64,000 nt of DNA from Phoronis australis (lineage: Eukaryota > Phoronida > Phoronidae), in assembly GCA_002633005.1 (NCBI GenBank), contig NMRA01000388.1, forward strand, positions 62,001 through 126,000, read 5' to 3'. The position numbers and the translations under genes were made by a program. Of the stretch, positions 23,826 to 36,450 are shown piece by piece. Each line of letters opens with the position of its first letter. Position 1 is the first letter of the stretch. The notes under the pieces were generated by a model, which worked only from the letters and a program-made list of their open reading frames with translations, ran no database searches and was not told where the DNA came from.

Positions 23826-25630
23826 AACATCTTAATCGGTCTGTATCCACATCACCTCGTATACGGTCGATCTTACCTCGCCAAGAGGTGTCGCGTTGTG
23901 AGAAAGGTGAGAAACGACGCAGCGACGTGGTGTATCGTTCCCGCTTGTGCGAACTATGAAGCTGCGAGGAAAGCGGGGTATATCGTTTTTACCTCGATTT
24001 CCTCGAGAGACCATAATGCTTAGGAAGTGGTTCGTGGTAGTGAAGAATGAAAAGTACACAGTTAATACCAAGTATGAAGCCGCGAAACTTCTCCATATCT
24101 GACAGTGGCTTGCATTTCGTCGGATCGGTTGTTGGTCAGTTTTTTAATTTGGAGAATTGCAGTTGGCTATGAAAACATACACAGTTACAATTAATTCAAG
24201 GCGTGGGAACGTAACGTTTTGTATAACCTGTTTGATGACTGACTCGTTCGTGAGGCGCTTCTGGTTGGTCCTCTGGGTGTAGGATGTTTTCGCCAGCGTC
24301 AGTCGTTTCCATTATGGTAAAAATAGCTCACTGACACCATGGCAAGTCATTCAAACGGTTTTCGGAACCATTCATATGTTCCGTTATCTGTGCACGTTCA
24401 CGGAGACTCTCTATTATTTCTTGATCAGTCTATTCCGGTGAAAGCTAACCATCGACCTGTGAAGTCTTCGTCGGATGAGCACTCATCTAAGTCGGGATTG
24501 CGAATTATCACGTTGACGTTTATTATTGTGCGTTCTCTTTCAAAATGAATTATTCTCTCCCTAACCAATGCTTATATAAAACTGAAACAAAGTCTGTCTC
24601 CTTAGATACAATTCGTAATGCCTTGGAGTGTTCGTGAGTGCAAATGTTTTGAGAAGCCGGCAATGAATAAATCACTGCGTTACCGGCTTTAGATGCAATA
24701 AACTACTGAACTGACCGGGCACCGAGGCTGTGTGAGCGCATGCTAATTCAGTGTTTGCTGACAGAAAGCTGTTGTGAAACAATAACTCGATTTTATAAGC
24801 TATGATCAGATGTTAGGGGAATCTTTATTTATATATTCATATACATCACTCTAATCATTGTTACGATACAACTTTTGCATTGACGGTTCAGCGGAAGGGT
24901 AACCTGACTTCGCGGCCTCCGACGAGCTAGTAAGTATATTTGCAGTTTCGAAGCTAATTCACCAAAATAATCACATGCACATTTTTTCTTTGGCTCACTA
25001 GTATAGTCTTTTCGTGACTGGAAGTTTAGTTTCCAGCTTTAACCGGTTTATGTTCTTGATGTCTTCAGTCCGGCCCCCATGGGCCTGATAGGGTTCCGAG
25101 CCACAGGCCGGGATAGCAAGCGTTTTGTATGTTTAGAACTGAAAAAATCACAAGTCTAAAATTACAACAGACAGCTTTGTCCTCTTGTCTGTATTTCACG
25201 GACGAATAATTTGAATTTAACACCGAACAGACCCCAAACTCCCGCGACCGACCTTGGTAAATTGTCCTACCGAACTCTATAGGCTACGGTAAGTTCAAAT
25301 ACCTAAAAATCCGTAACAGCGAAATGACATAACACGTTCGTTCAACGACTCCATGTATTTGTAGGGGGTTTACATCGAATTTTGATGCTTTATTGGTGTA
25401 AAACGATGAATTCGAGGGATAAGTTGACACCAGTAAGCGTGTTGTAAACTGCTGAACAGACTACACTCGAACCTCTGACGTCATTGGTTAATTTCAACAC
25501 CTCCGACTGCCGTCAAGTGTCAGGTAAAACAGCTGTACTTGCTGTTATCGAGTGGAACTACTCGATCTAAATTGATACCAACTAGGTTGTTGTTGGGTGG
25601 CATTCTCTGAAGTGTTATGATTTCATTTCC
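23826..25630 (+). repeat. duplicated block D, copy 1 (matches 41,824-43,125)
   Basis: Long collinear similarity to 41,824-43,125, about 75-80% by eye. Shared landmarks: CTTAATCGG near the start, GGAAGTGGTT, CAAAATGAATTATTCTC, GGAGTGTTCGTGAGTG, GGGAATCTTTATTT, TTTAGAACTGAAAAAAT, and a CRE-CCAAT module at 25,476-25,487. Copy 1 carries about 440 bp (24,100-24,540) absent from copy 2. No protein is shared in frame, so a repeat or old segmental duplication is more likely than a gene pair. Confidence 0.7.
25476..25487 (+). promoter_or_regulatory. CRE fused to inverted CCAAT box
   Basis: TGACGTCA overlaps ATTGG, giving TGACGTCATTGG. The module and its next nine bases are unchanged in the diverged duplicate at 42,986, which suggests either constraint or chance conservation. 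CRE and CCAAT boxes bind CREB/ATF and NF-Y in animals. Activity here is inference. Confidence 0.45.
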
Positions 25631-28600
25631 ACTATAGTGTTTTCTTCTAAGTTTTTGAGATAGCTGTACAATCAAGTTCAGTGTATAAGTTTCCTTAACT
25701 TCTTTTTCACTGAATCAGAAATTCGCTCGTTCAGCCATGATGTCATTTTGACGTTTTGGACCCATTCAAATAGAATTAAAAATCCAAAATTAAGAACAAA
25801 AGAAAACAACAACAATGATAATGAAAATGATAATAATGAAGGCACATTTACGTAGCTTTTTTAAATTATCAAGCACTTCGAAATTATTACCTGACTATGA
25901 ACCCGGTCAATCTTAATTTTTCTCAACTGCCCGGGAGAATACAATGGATGCAACCGTCATCGGAGCACACTGATTAATACAGGCACATAATTTTGTTCAC
26001 ATTTCAGGTGCTAGATTGTCCCTGTGGTTCTCTGAACCTGAAAAGTCCAGGACTTGTGCATTTCTATTCGTGTTTGTTGGTCCGAATCGCGTCATAATAG
26101 TGGCACATATGTCACCACTAAACACCCGAATATCCTGTCACCTGCGTATCACATGATGTGACTCATATCTATGGAGCGCCAAGAGGCTCAGTTGAGCAGT
26201 GGTAAATTTATACGGCCGAGGGCCAGCGTATCAGGAAAAAGGTTTAAATGCATTTCAAAAGGTGCACAACCTGGGACATGAATTGATGGATGGTTAAGAC
26301 TGGATAAGAGATCATTGCGCTCATGTTACGCTTTCGTGTTAATCCGTTTCGAACTTGTTTTATCTTAGCACGAAAATTAAATTAGGAGCAGTAATGTACA
26401 ATTCTTATCCGTCTAATGATTTAAATTAGTATAAACTTAAATTTCCATTGTGTTTGTTGTCTTAGTTTCTAAAAGTTTGTGCCTCTGAAAGTGCTTTCAA
26501 TAATGCATGACTTTTAATTTAATAATTGTATGTAGGACCTCAGGAAAACGTACGAACTTGAGAGATCATATCTCAAACGAAAAAAATGCCGGATTGATCC
26601 GATTCAAATGAAACTTTCAGATAACATGATTTATGCACTGGTCTCTAATACTGTAGGAACTGGATTTAAGATGACCCACTTTTGCTAGACCTTCAGGGAT
26701 ATTTATGAGAATGTACCTTTCTTTATTGTTAAATGTTACTAAAACACACAGTCGAGTGATGCAATCAATTGCAGATTGGTATAAAGTAAAAATCAAGTTG
26801 TACAGGGCTTTTACTGTCAGAAAATAGGTACCTTTACGAAGTTAAATGTTAGTATTTTCCATGTATGTGGCTTAATGCAGACACTTGACCCCATATAACA
26901 CTAAAGAGGAATGCAACCTTTCTGGTATCACTTTTGGTTAAATTACGATTGTTTGGTGTCTTCGATAAACTTTCAAGTTAATTAGGTTTCAATAAATTAT
27001 GCATGCGTCACACCGGAAGTGAATTCGCTGGCCGAATAATTCACAGTCAGCTTTACATACATCGGACATCAGCTGTGCGTTCGCGTACGTCAGCGTATTA
27101 CAGAAAAGACCTTTACTTGCCTTTCAACGAGACTTGTACACTATACCAAGAAAGTTGTTGAGTACCAGGATGCATGGCCAAACGACGAGTTATTGCAGTT
27201 TCGTTTCGCAGATTTCCAGTGGATGAAAACATCCGTCGAACTTAGCTCATTCATCAAGAATTCAGCATTGCCTGTTTACACCACGGCCAAACCTGAGCAA
27301 AACTGTCGTTTGCGTGGCAAACATTTATCACCACAGGATTACAAAATGGACAGATATTTGGCCACACAGGTACCGCAATTAAATTGGTTTTCAATTGTTC
27401 GTGTAGAGCATGTTCTAAACTAATAACAAATAGTTGATTTTTGCAAGCCCGATAATCACTTGTCGTTTGAATAAGAACAAGTTCAGATCAATTTTACGAC
27501 GGAAAAAGTCTAAACAAAAGGTTCATTTCTTGAAAGGAATGTGGGTTTCTGACCGCTTTAACTTTGTCATGCTAGAGGGATTAACGTACTCCTATAGGAA
27601 CGACAAGGCGGTGCCTGTTTCTTTAATCATAGATACTGTGTTTGAGAAGATAAACTTCTTAATTCGTTTGTTGAGTTTTTCAGCCTTCTTCTGTCCTTAA
27701 CGTCAAACATGTGAAACAAATCAAATCCTCAGAGAACACGTACAAAATGTGTATATCATCTAAACACATACATTTCAGTTCCGTTGCATATTACATACGC
27801 TCCATTCCATATAAGTCAAATAAGGAAACGCAACATTCTCCAAAGTCTGCCGCTAGTGAAGTGCCCGACACAGTCACCCCCGCATGGTCCACGTAACAAA
27901 GGCTATACAGCGCACTGAGACGCACCAACAAATACATTAAGCATAAGAATAAGTGAACAATAGCAACTAAATAAGCATAACAATAAACGTAGAGTTACTA
28001 ACGTCCCGTCACACATGTGTGAACGAGACGATAAAAGTCACATGTAGTGCTTTCACGTAAAACTGATTTTTAACTTTCCTATATCCTTCATCGAGAGAAA
28101 TGTAACAAAATAACCAGTTTTGATATCGACATGGATGTCTACACTCGTACGAGGATTATGGGGGCCAGGTAGCGATGTATAAAAACGCTGGTGTTTTGCC
28201 GAGTTACAGGATAATCATAAAAAGTCCGAACCCTCAGAAATTCCCATTGAAGTTGAAGGCACGACAATTTCCCACGTGAACCTAAACATTTAACCAGAAA
28301 GCTTCGTAAACGAGGAAGGGAACCACGTAACAGTATATTTCATATAATCCTCATTTCTTCATTTTCAGCTTCCAAGATTCTGAGCTAGTGATACAACTTG
28401 TCTGCACTTCACACCTCAACTTGGCAAAGACCTAGACTGCATTCCGTAGAGCAAGTTTCTTCGGAGAAAAAGCAATTAGTATGTGTTTTATTGTTGAGCG
28501 CCGTCTGCAGGTTTATTCAAAAACGCTAAATATTAAACAAGAAGCCACACGACTACGGAACATCTCCCTTCCGAGATTTAACAACGTTAAACAAGCAACC

Positions 28601-29073
28601 ATTGTCCAAGTGTCTCAACTAAGTACTCATGTACTCAATGTCATATCACTATGGCATAAACTGTCACTGTCCAAATATCCAGTCCAATACCGATACGTTA
28701 CTCCGCAAGCAAACAAGTCGTATGAAAATGTATCTAAATAAAACAAGTGACAGTACTTCGGGAGCAAGTTTTCTGTTATACAGAATTTGTTAAATGCACG
28801 ACACTTTTCATTGTTCACGGTCTTTATTCCGTTGCGTTCATACTTTCTGAACAAAGCTCTACTCTCAACTGAACATAGATACACGATATTTCGAAACATA
28901 CTTGTTTCATTCTCAAGTGAAGATAAAATGACGCGGTAATGCCACCACAGAGTATAAGCTGACGACACACACAGTGAGACACGGCGGGTGTGAAATACTG
29001 CAAAGAATGACTAATGAATTAGGGTAACAGGAAAGTCACGCAAACAAGTGTAACGTGCGGCGCCACCCTGTTT
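25631..29073. other. no gene seen
   Basis: Several frames of 75-113 codons (27,193-27,423; 27,434-27,700; minus 28,627-28,968), none with recognised motifs. AAT/AAC-rich simple sequence lies near 25,800-25,845. Confidence 0.45.
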
Positions 29074-29273
29074 GCTGCTCATTCTTAAAAGCAATTAAAA
29101 GGGACTCTAATACTTTCAAACGCAGCACATCTTGCTCCACGTAGCGAATTGACGTGTTTTCCATAATTTCTTGACGGGTGATTCTGCAATACCACGCACG
29201 TAAAATCACCCGTCAAGAAAGTATTAGAGTCCCTTTTAATTGCTTTTGAGAAGCCTGTTTTGAATGAGCAGCC
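29074..29273. repeat. nested fold-back at the truncated end of the gypsy relic
   Basis: Outer arms: the left at 29,074-29,120 is inverted at 29,217-29,273 (shared AATTAAAAGGGACTCTAATA), with a 14-bp gap in the left arm. Inner arms: TTCTTGACGGGTGATT at 29,168-29,183 is inverted at 29,204-29,219. The right arm coincides with the point where RNase H similarity of the gypsy pol is lost, so the fold-back marks its breakpoint. Confidence 0.75.
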
Positions 29274-31031
29274 TGACAACGTAGCGGTACACACTCAATG
29301 TCACGCGTATTCAGCAGAGGGACAAGCGGTTTATGGTCGGTTATTAGACGGAATGACTCGAGTCTCTGTAAATATCGACAGAATTTTTCGCAAACTCATG
29401 TGGCTGCTTAACACTCTTTTTCGATTTGGGCATAGTTTCTTTCAGCTGGCGTTTAAATGTTCTCGAACAGAAAGCTATAGGGCGTAACTCGTCTCCACGC
29501 TGTTGCATGATAACACCGCGGATGCCATAGCTATTAGCACCACAACTCAAAACAGTGGAAAAGGTTACATCATAATATGCCAGTACTGGGCTACTGAAAA
29601 TGAGTTCTTTAACTTCTTTGAACGGTTTTTCTTGGGAAACTCCCCAACGCAACTCAATGTCTTTACAAAGCAGTTCGTTCATAGGTGCCATTACAATTGC
29701 GAGATTTGGCAAATATCTTCCAAGATACTTCACCATGCCTAGAACTCTGCGAAGTTCCGTCACGTTTGTAGGCGGCTCAAGATCCATGATCGCACGCACT
29801 TTTGTCTCATCGGGACTCATTCTGAAGCATCAAATTTATGCCCGACGTATCTCAACTGACTATGACGAAACAAACACTTGGCTCGGTTTAGCTTCAATCC
29901 GGACTCTTTTATTCCGCTTCATGACGGTTTCTAGCATTGCATCGTGCTCACTCATGGTCTTGCCATATATCAAAATGTCGTCTTGCCAAACGATTGCTTG
30001 AGTATACACTCAAGTAACTCATTCATAATTCTCTGGAATATCTCGCTAGCACAGCTAATTCCAAACGGTAAACGTTTAAAACAAAAACGCCCCATCGGTG
30101 TGATAAACGTAGTGAGAAGACGACTCTCCTCATGCAGTGGAACAGCCCAATACCCACTAGAAGCATCTAGTGTAGTAAATATAGTGGGCACCCGAAAGCT
30201 TGTGAATTACATCATCCAAGGTTGTACTGCGAGGTTCTGCGCATATACGGACACTTCTATCCTTCTTAGCAACAGGAACGATCGGCGCACACCACGGAGT
30301 AGTTGAGGCTGAGTTACTGGTCCGATTATGTCACCTGCAACCATTCGCTCGATTTCAGCCTTAACTTTTGGCATCAGTGGTATGCGGGTATTTGCCTCGC
30401 TGCGTTCAAACTGTACGGTTCTGCGTTTTCTTTCAAATGCATCTTGATCGGGTCATACTTCAGTAGTCCTGTTGTAGAAAAACAGACTCGTTAATTTCAC
30501 CCACGCGTCGAATAAGTCCAAGTTTCGTGGAAACATTTCGGCTCAACAGACAACTCTTTGTTCCGGATATAACAACGATGCGAAACTTGTATTTACTCTC
30601 ATCATGTGTTACTGACGCGTGAAAAGAGCGTGACGTCTTAAGTCTACAAGGCAATTTTTATCTGCTCTAAAGCGGGTCGGGGTTTGAGTGTCTCGTAGAC
30701 GGACTCAATATATCGGCTCCGGTATCGATTTTGAACTCGACTAACTTGTCGTGGATTGTCAGATTCACTGTCCAATTGTCAGACGTGTCCTCGTTGTCAT
30801 CGACAACTCTACTACTACCAGGGAAGTATGCGTTTGACTCACTTTCTTGACCGTTTCCAATGAATATCTCTTTAATAGTCTTTGACCTGCACTGCGATTT
30901 AAAATGTCCTTTTCGATGACATCTGTTGCATAGCTGATCAGTCGCAGGGCATGTTTCACCGGGTTTGTGTTTACTGTAGCCGCATTGACCACAATTCTGT
31001 TTTGTGTCGCTGTCGCGTTTAGGCCTACTTT
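29274..31031 (-). pseudogene. Ty3/gypsy gag-pol relic, 5'- and 3'-truncated
   Basis: Reads leftwards. Gag end: two CCHC-type zinc knuckles (30,993-30,891), the second a clean CX2CX4HX4C (CNRCHRKGHFKSQC). Aspartic protease: FKIDTGAD at about 30,726. Reverse transcriptase: LDASSGYWAVPL and RLPFGIS in frame 30,191-29,970, then a frameshift into QDDILIYGKTMSEHDAML (29,984-29,940). Next come the thumb/connection and RNase H start (LRRVLGMVKYLG, SPVLAYYD), with a Cys-Gly pair where the first RNase H Asp is expected, and then [13 protein letters not shown]. Similarity stops near PLRCQ at about 29,274. Integrase and LTRs are missing. The gag end stops exactly at the terminus of transposon copy 1 (31,032), and the missing gag sequence is not found on that transposon's other side. 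Several frameshifts show that it is dead. Confidence 0.88.
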
Positions 31032-31110
31032 TATGGAACGCCCCTAGCGTCACCTTCTGACGGGTCTTTTTAGACACGTTACGAGTCATCGAGGCGCGTC
31101 AGAGTTGACT
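31032..31110. repeat. left TIR of copy 1
   Basis: TATGGAACGCCCCTAGCGTC then ACCTTCTGACGGGTC; matches the other three ends with scattered substitutions. It also supplies the artificial ATG that makes the gypsy gag frame look longer. Confidence 0.9.
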
Positions 31111-33256
31111 CGAAATGTACTTCCCAAGTGTGTCAAGTTACCGCCCCATTACTGTGGGACCAATAAGACGTTGTCATTTGCTCAGCTATGACGTATGCTT
31201 CGATGTCAGTCAGTTTACGCCCCAACTGGCCCGATATTTGACTAGCCTAAAAGGTCATTAGCCATCCCACTTTGCATTTGACGAATAAGGGACAAGTTAA
31301 CATTCACACTCGTATCAATTAAATGAATCATAATCCACCTCTGTGGAGTGTAGCGCCCAGCAACAGTATAACGGTGGCTTCTGCGTTAGAACAGCATGCA
31401 ACGTCAAATTGTTATAAATATAAACGAGGCAATGCTGTGAGTGACGAGGAGTGGATGACTGTGACCTTGGGGTCACGGTGATTTTCAGTGCTGTGCCAAC
31501 AGTTGTAGGTTTTATTCGCTTGATCACTGAAGATGTACCAGTTGCTATTACAGTCTTGCTCAGTGGAGACAGGCTGTCGTGTAGATTGTGAGGTTGTTTT
31601 TACACGAGGCAGTACCAAAGGGGAATTTAAGGGCGGGGGGTAAGGGGGCCATGCCCTCCCCTAATATTCTCCCAGATTCCATTTGGTAGTACGGGGGTGC
31701 AAATGTCTGACGGGCTAATACTCTTCCCTGGCCCCCCTAACTCAAAATTCTGGATGTGCCCCTGAGTGCTGGCCATTTTTATAATATATTTTTTACGTCA
31801 AATGCTCGGTGAAGACAGGGTATGCTAAAAGTTGTTTTTTGTGAGAAAGTTGTTGCCTGTTATTGTTTGTTCTTTGAAGTACTAAAAACTAAAACGCCGT
31901 AAAATGCATTAAATTGGTCAGTGAAAAAGTCTTTTCAAAATTTATTGAATAAATTTTACTGACCACAGCATCATTTTAATGCGTTTGACCGTGTTTTTCT
32001 GTTTTTTACCTTACATCGGTAATGGCCTTCATACAGGGAAATGAATGTTTCTTGCACTTCTTAGCCAAGTACGAGTAGGGATTTGCGAGAACTCTTAAAC
32101 ATGTCGTGCGTTTGAACTTAAAACATTAAGTAGCATAGGAGGATTTAGGGGGGTCGCCCCCCGGCTGCCGCACGCAAAATGAAGCAGCAACAGCGTGAAC
32201 CGTGAGGAAATATAGAGTTCAGCAACTAGGACCGGTAGCGGATGAGGGGGGCTCACATACCAGAGGAATCGTGTCCACCGATAGATTTTCTGAAGGGAAC
32301 GTCCACATCCCGGCCCCCGTAACTTTCGGGCCCCTGTGCACATACAATCGCGCTTTGCCCAATTCCCCAAGGCAACATGTTGGGCACCCCTTATGGTATC
32401 CTAGATCCGCTACTGAGTAGAGATGCCTTTAATAAAGGGACAATGTCTCTCTAATTGAGAAGCCATACGGTGGCCAGAGGCATGACATTTGAATTATAGG
32501 ATTACCATAACAATACTTCTGTTTCTTTTCAAGATATGTTTGAAGGACTGTATAACACAATATATGAAATTGCTTAGCAATACAAGTGTTTGAGATTTGC
32601 CTAGGAATAGCAGTTTCACCTTCAACAGTGGTGGTAATATCAGGTGTCCCAAAAGCATTCAGCTGATATAGGAGCTATGGGATGTCCCAATAAAAATTGG
32701 CACAAAGTATGTTATTTCCATTGAGAACATGAATTATGTAAGAAATGCTGTAAAAATTCTTTAATATCCTGACACATCCTTGGGGATGATTGAGTATGAG
32801 GATGTTTTCTGTTTTTCATCGTAGGTTTGGCCTAGTAATTAAAAATACATCCAATCAAGATCATGTCAGAAATTTATTAATGCCCAGGCTTCTAATTGAA
32901 GCTTTATCATAGTCACAGGTCTTTGAACAGCAATTCAGCCATGACCACAAATATCAAGGCTTTAAAATCACATTTAAAGCCAGTCGAGAGCAGAATCCCA
33001 CAAATTACAACGTCAAACATACACAGGAAGGAATTGACAGAACAAACTAACAACTTAATGAATCCTTCCCATTCAATGCAGAAACTCTAGTATAACAGAT
33101 TACAAGTTACTAGCTTGTGAAAGACCATTTCAACTGGTAAATTAACATGAGCACCTCGCCTATGAATATGAACTTGTCATAGAATTTACAAATCGCAGTG
33201 TTTTCTGATACACTTGTAAGCTGTGAGTTTCTGTAATGTATAGTGAAGATACAAGT

Positions 33257-33839
33257 TCGTCAAGCCAAGATAGGTTGTTACTTGAGAGAGGACATGGAGA
33301 ACATTCTGGAGCTATTCATTCTTGGGTATGTAGATCAACATGTTTCTCGAACAGCTCAGCAGTCAGATTGCTGTACGGCAGTGCCAACACTTGCAGAACA
33401 AACAGCCAGTATGATGACTTGCCCTTCTCTGTTCACAAACCATGGTGGTTCCATTGACTTTAAAAGGCTTTCAATGATTGATTAATTTTGAGTAAAAACA
33501 CATAGTGCAAGCACCAAAAGGACAGCTGATCATCCGGATCCAAAACACGTTTCTCCTCTAAAAACTGAAACATCTCATTGTACACATTGGTGACACCACG
33601 CCACATATCTCGCCACAGTCTTCCTGTCCTCGGATTGTGCACACTTTTTCCTTGAATGGCACTCCCTCTGTCCAGGCCACGGAACATTTCCATGAATGCA
33701 CCATGGTCACATCTAACTCGCGAGGGTACACCTTACTTCATTACCGCTTTTTGAAAGCAATCAAGGACAGTTGTAGAACAGTTGTTAAAGGATGCTTTCC
33801 CATACACCAGGAACCGAGTGTCACTGTCTATTCCAGTAT
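33257..33839 (-). pseudogene. transposase DDE/integrase-core exon, copy 1
   Basis: Mirror of the copy 2 exon at 51,143-51,725 and identical to it over the translated stretch. It begins after a TTTTGTTTTAG acceptor, encodes GIDSDTRFLVYGKAS, then a TAA stop at 33,735-33,733, then [31 protein letters not shown] and [10 protein letters not shown]. The family normally has an NQRIERLWRD-like motif with the catalytic Glu (from memory). Here the Glu position is Gly. Further stops follow in homologous sequence. Not functional. Confidence 0.8.
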
Positions 33840-34474
33840 CTAAAACAAAAGATGTACTTATAGTGTATGTAAGACAGGAAAAATATAGCCATGTTTCTGA
33901 ACAGTTAGTATTTAATATTAAAAATGTGATATGCACATTAGCAACAAACATTTGTGGCACCCCATGTAAGCACATTTGCAGTACTGCACTAAGGCACTCG
34001 GTCTCACAGGGGCTACTATCTTTTATCAGAAATTGTAGTTGAAACTTGATCATTCGTGACCCACTAAATACCTTTAAACAAATAAGCAGAAACCATGAGG
34101 TGAAATTACAGCTGACTTAAGCCCATCGCATTTGTCGTATGACGGGACAGTATATGATGTGTCAGCGACAGAAGTTAAGGAAAATCACGATAGTGAAGAG
34201 ACCGTGGTACAACATTTGGGACACAAGATGGCACACAACTGACATTTTATTTTCTGCTTTTTGCATAGAACATTAGTATCCCCAAACTATTGCTTTCTCA
34301 TTTTCAAGTTTTGTACCATAGCTACCATCAAACAAAGTTTTGAAAAATTGTGAGCATTCACAACATTAGAAGCCTTCAAAAATAAACAAGAGCAATGCAG
34401 GGCGTTGAAATGCGCCCACAAATGCTCAGAAAATGGAGTGCTTCTAAGGGTATTTATTTCTATCAGAAAAATGG

Positions 34475-35760
34475 CCACTAGATGGCGCAAAATACGTTGA
34501 AGTCATCCGAAAGCAAAAACAGGTCTTTAATAGAAAGCTATCAGATTTCATAAAAATCCGTCAAGGAACTTCGGAGAAACAGAGGAAAACAGAAAAAATG
34601 AAATTGTCACCAAGGGGCACATCATTGATTACATCCGTCTGAAAATCGTTATCATTGTCCGTAGTCAACTTCATATAAATACACTTGCTAAATTTCATAA
34701 AGATTCTGCAGTGGGTTTAGGAGAGTACAGCTATGTCTGCAAAAAAACAAAAGTGCCACAGTAGGCGAAGTCCTCAGAAAAACACGGTCAACCATCCTCT
34801 TCACACTAAGAACATATGTGCTAATTTTCACAAACATCCTTAGAGTGGTTTGTAGGGTTCATAGAGGGGCAGACGCCAAAAATAGACAAGAAAACAGTAA
34901 AAATTGCCACTAGATGGCGCAAAATACGTCCAACCCATAACAAAATAGGAAAATGTCACCACTTCTTTAATAGAAACCAATTTACAAAATTTCATACAAA
35001 TCCATCAAGGAACTTCAGAGAAACAGAGGAAAATGAAAAAAAATGAAATTGCCGGAAAATGGTGTCATACCACTAATTGAAGCCCATGTGAAAATTTTCA
35101 TGAAAATCCGTTGAGGACATTTGAAGATAGAGGTGAACATTAAAAATAAAAATTGCCACTAGGGGGCACACCGATAGTCCGATCCGTCTGAAAGCCGTCG
35201 TAGTTTGTTGTCGACTTCATACAAATACACTACCTCAATTTAGTACAGATCCTGCATAGCGTTAAGGAGATACAGCCATGGGCACAAAAACAAACAAAAT
35301 TGCCACTAGGAGGCGCCACAGCAGTTGAAGTCGTCAGAAAATCATCGTCAGCTGTCCTCGTCATAGTAACAACCTATATGCCAATTTTCATAATCATCCT
35401 AGGAGTAGTTTGGTTGATAGAGGGGCAGACGCCAAAAAACAGACTCGAAGACAACAAAAATGGCCACTAGGTGGTTCAAAATACCGCAAATATATCTGAA
35501 AACGAGAGGTTAGCGTCATCTCACTGATAGATGCCCATATTTCAAATTTTATGAAAATCATTTTAGGATCTCTGAAGATATAGAAATAAGCGTAAAAAAT
35601 AAAATTGCCACTAGGGGGCACACCGGTAGTCGGATAGGTCTGACATTTGTCATCATCTGTTGTCAGCTTCATAGAAACACATCTATCAAATCTCTTCAAG
35701 ATCCTGTGAGGGGTTTAGGAGATACAGATGCGGACGCACATAAACATGTGGGCGCATAAA
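34475..35760 (+). repeat. array of ~145-bp units with CTCF-like cores, copy 1
   Basis: Six strong cores in the same orientation: 34,475 (CCACTAGATGGCGC), 34,907 (the same), 35,156 (CCACTAGGGGGCAC), 35,303 (CCACTAGGAGGCGC), 35,464 (CCACTAGGTGGTTC) and 35,608 (CCACTAGGGGGCAC). Three degenerate ones lie at about 34,608, 34,755 and 35,052. Spacing is about 104-161 bp, mostly 144-152. Units also share TTCAT(A/C)AAAAT(C/T)C, AGAGGGGCAGACGCC and GGAGATACAG words. The core fits the vertebrate/insect CTCF consensus CCASYAGRKGGCRC. Binding is inference. Confidence 0.8.
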
Positions 35761-36450
35761 AATGGACGGTTTTGGCAATTATTATGGTCTGAAATTAGTG
35801 AGATTTTACCGCATTGCATGCCAAGAACATCGTCGGGAAATTTTGAATTTGTTCAAAATCATTTCAACGTCGTACAACAGTTCTACAACAGATCTATATC
35901 GTAACACTGTGGTGCGATGCCTCACATTTGTTGTATGATAGTTGTACGACTGACATACGATCTTTGGGTTATCCGAGTCTACAATAGTCCTACAATCGTA
36001 CTATACAACCGACAGTCCCCCAAACTTTTTTTCCATCACGTACATGCTCTGGGACCATCGAACATTAAAAATATGACTACATATCATAACATCATTGGAT
36101 GTCAGGCATACAATGTCTTGCAACACCTTGGTTTAATGTCGTAGGACATTTGTACAACAAATGTGACTGTGAATATGTCAATACAGAAGACTATCGTACA
36201 ACAGCGTCTTTGTTGCCCTGCTAGCATCATACCACGAATGTGACAGGGGCTTAAGCAGCATCTGTATACAGTTGACAGTTCCATTCCATTTTTCAAAGCA
36301 TTCATGACAAATCTGGTTAAAGACCAAACAGTACCTCTACTATAGAGAACATAACATGAAAATTCACAGCTTGAGGCTAGATTAAATGCATTTAAAATTA
36401 CTGCTGTCACATGCATGCATTTTTCTTCTTGACATAAACATCGTATGTAT

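Noticed and set aside
28627-28968. 113-codon minus-strand frame
   Set aside because: No recognised domain, low-complexity aromatic/Cys mix, no exon signals.
29600-30306. Plus-strand frames over the gypsy region
   Set aside because: They are antisense shadows of the minus-strand pol domains.
34475-35760. CRISPR array or satellite centromere array
   Set aside because: Units are diverged, few and without constant repeats and unique spacers. The array is internal to a transposon and is only about 1.3 kb.
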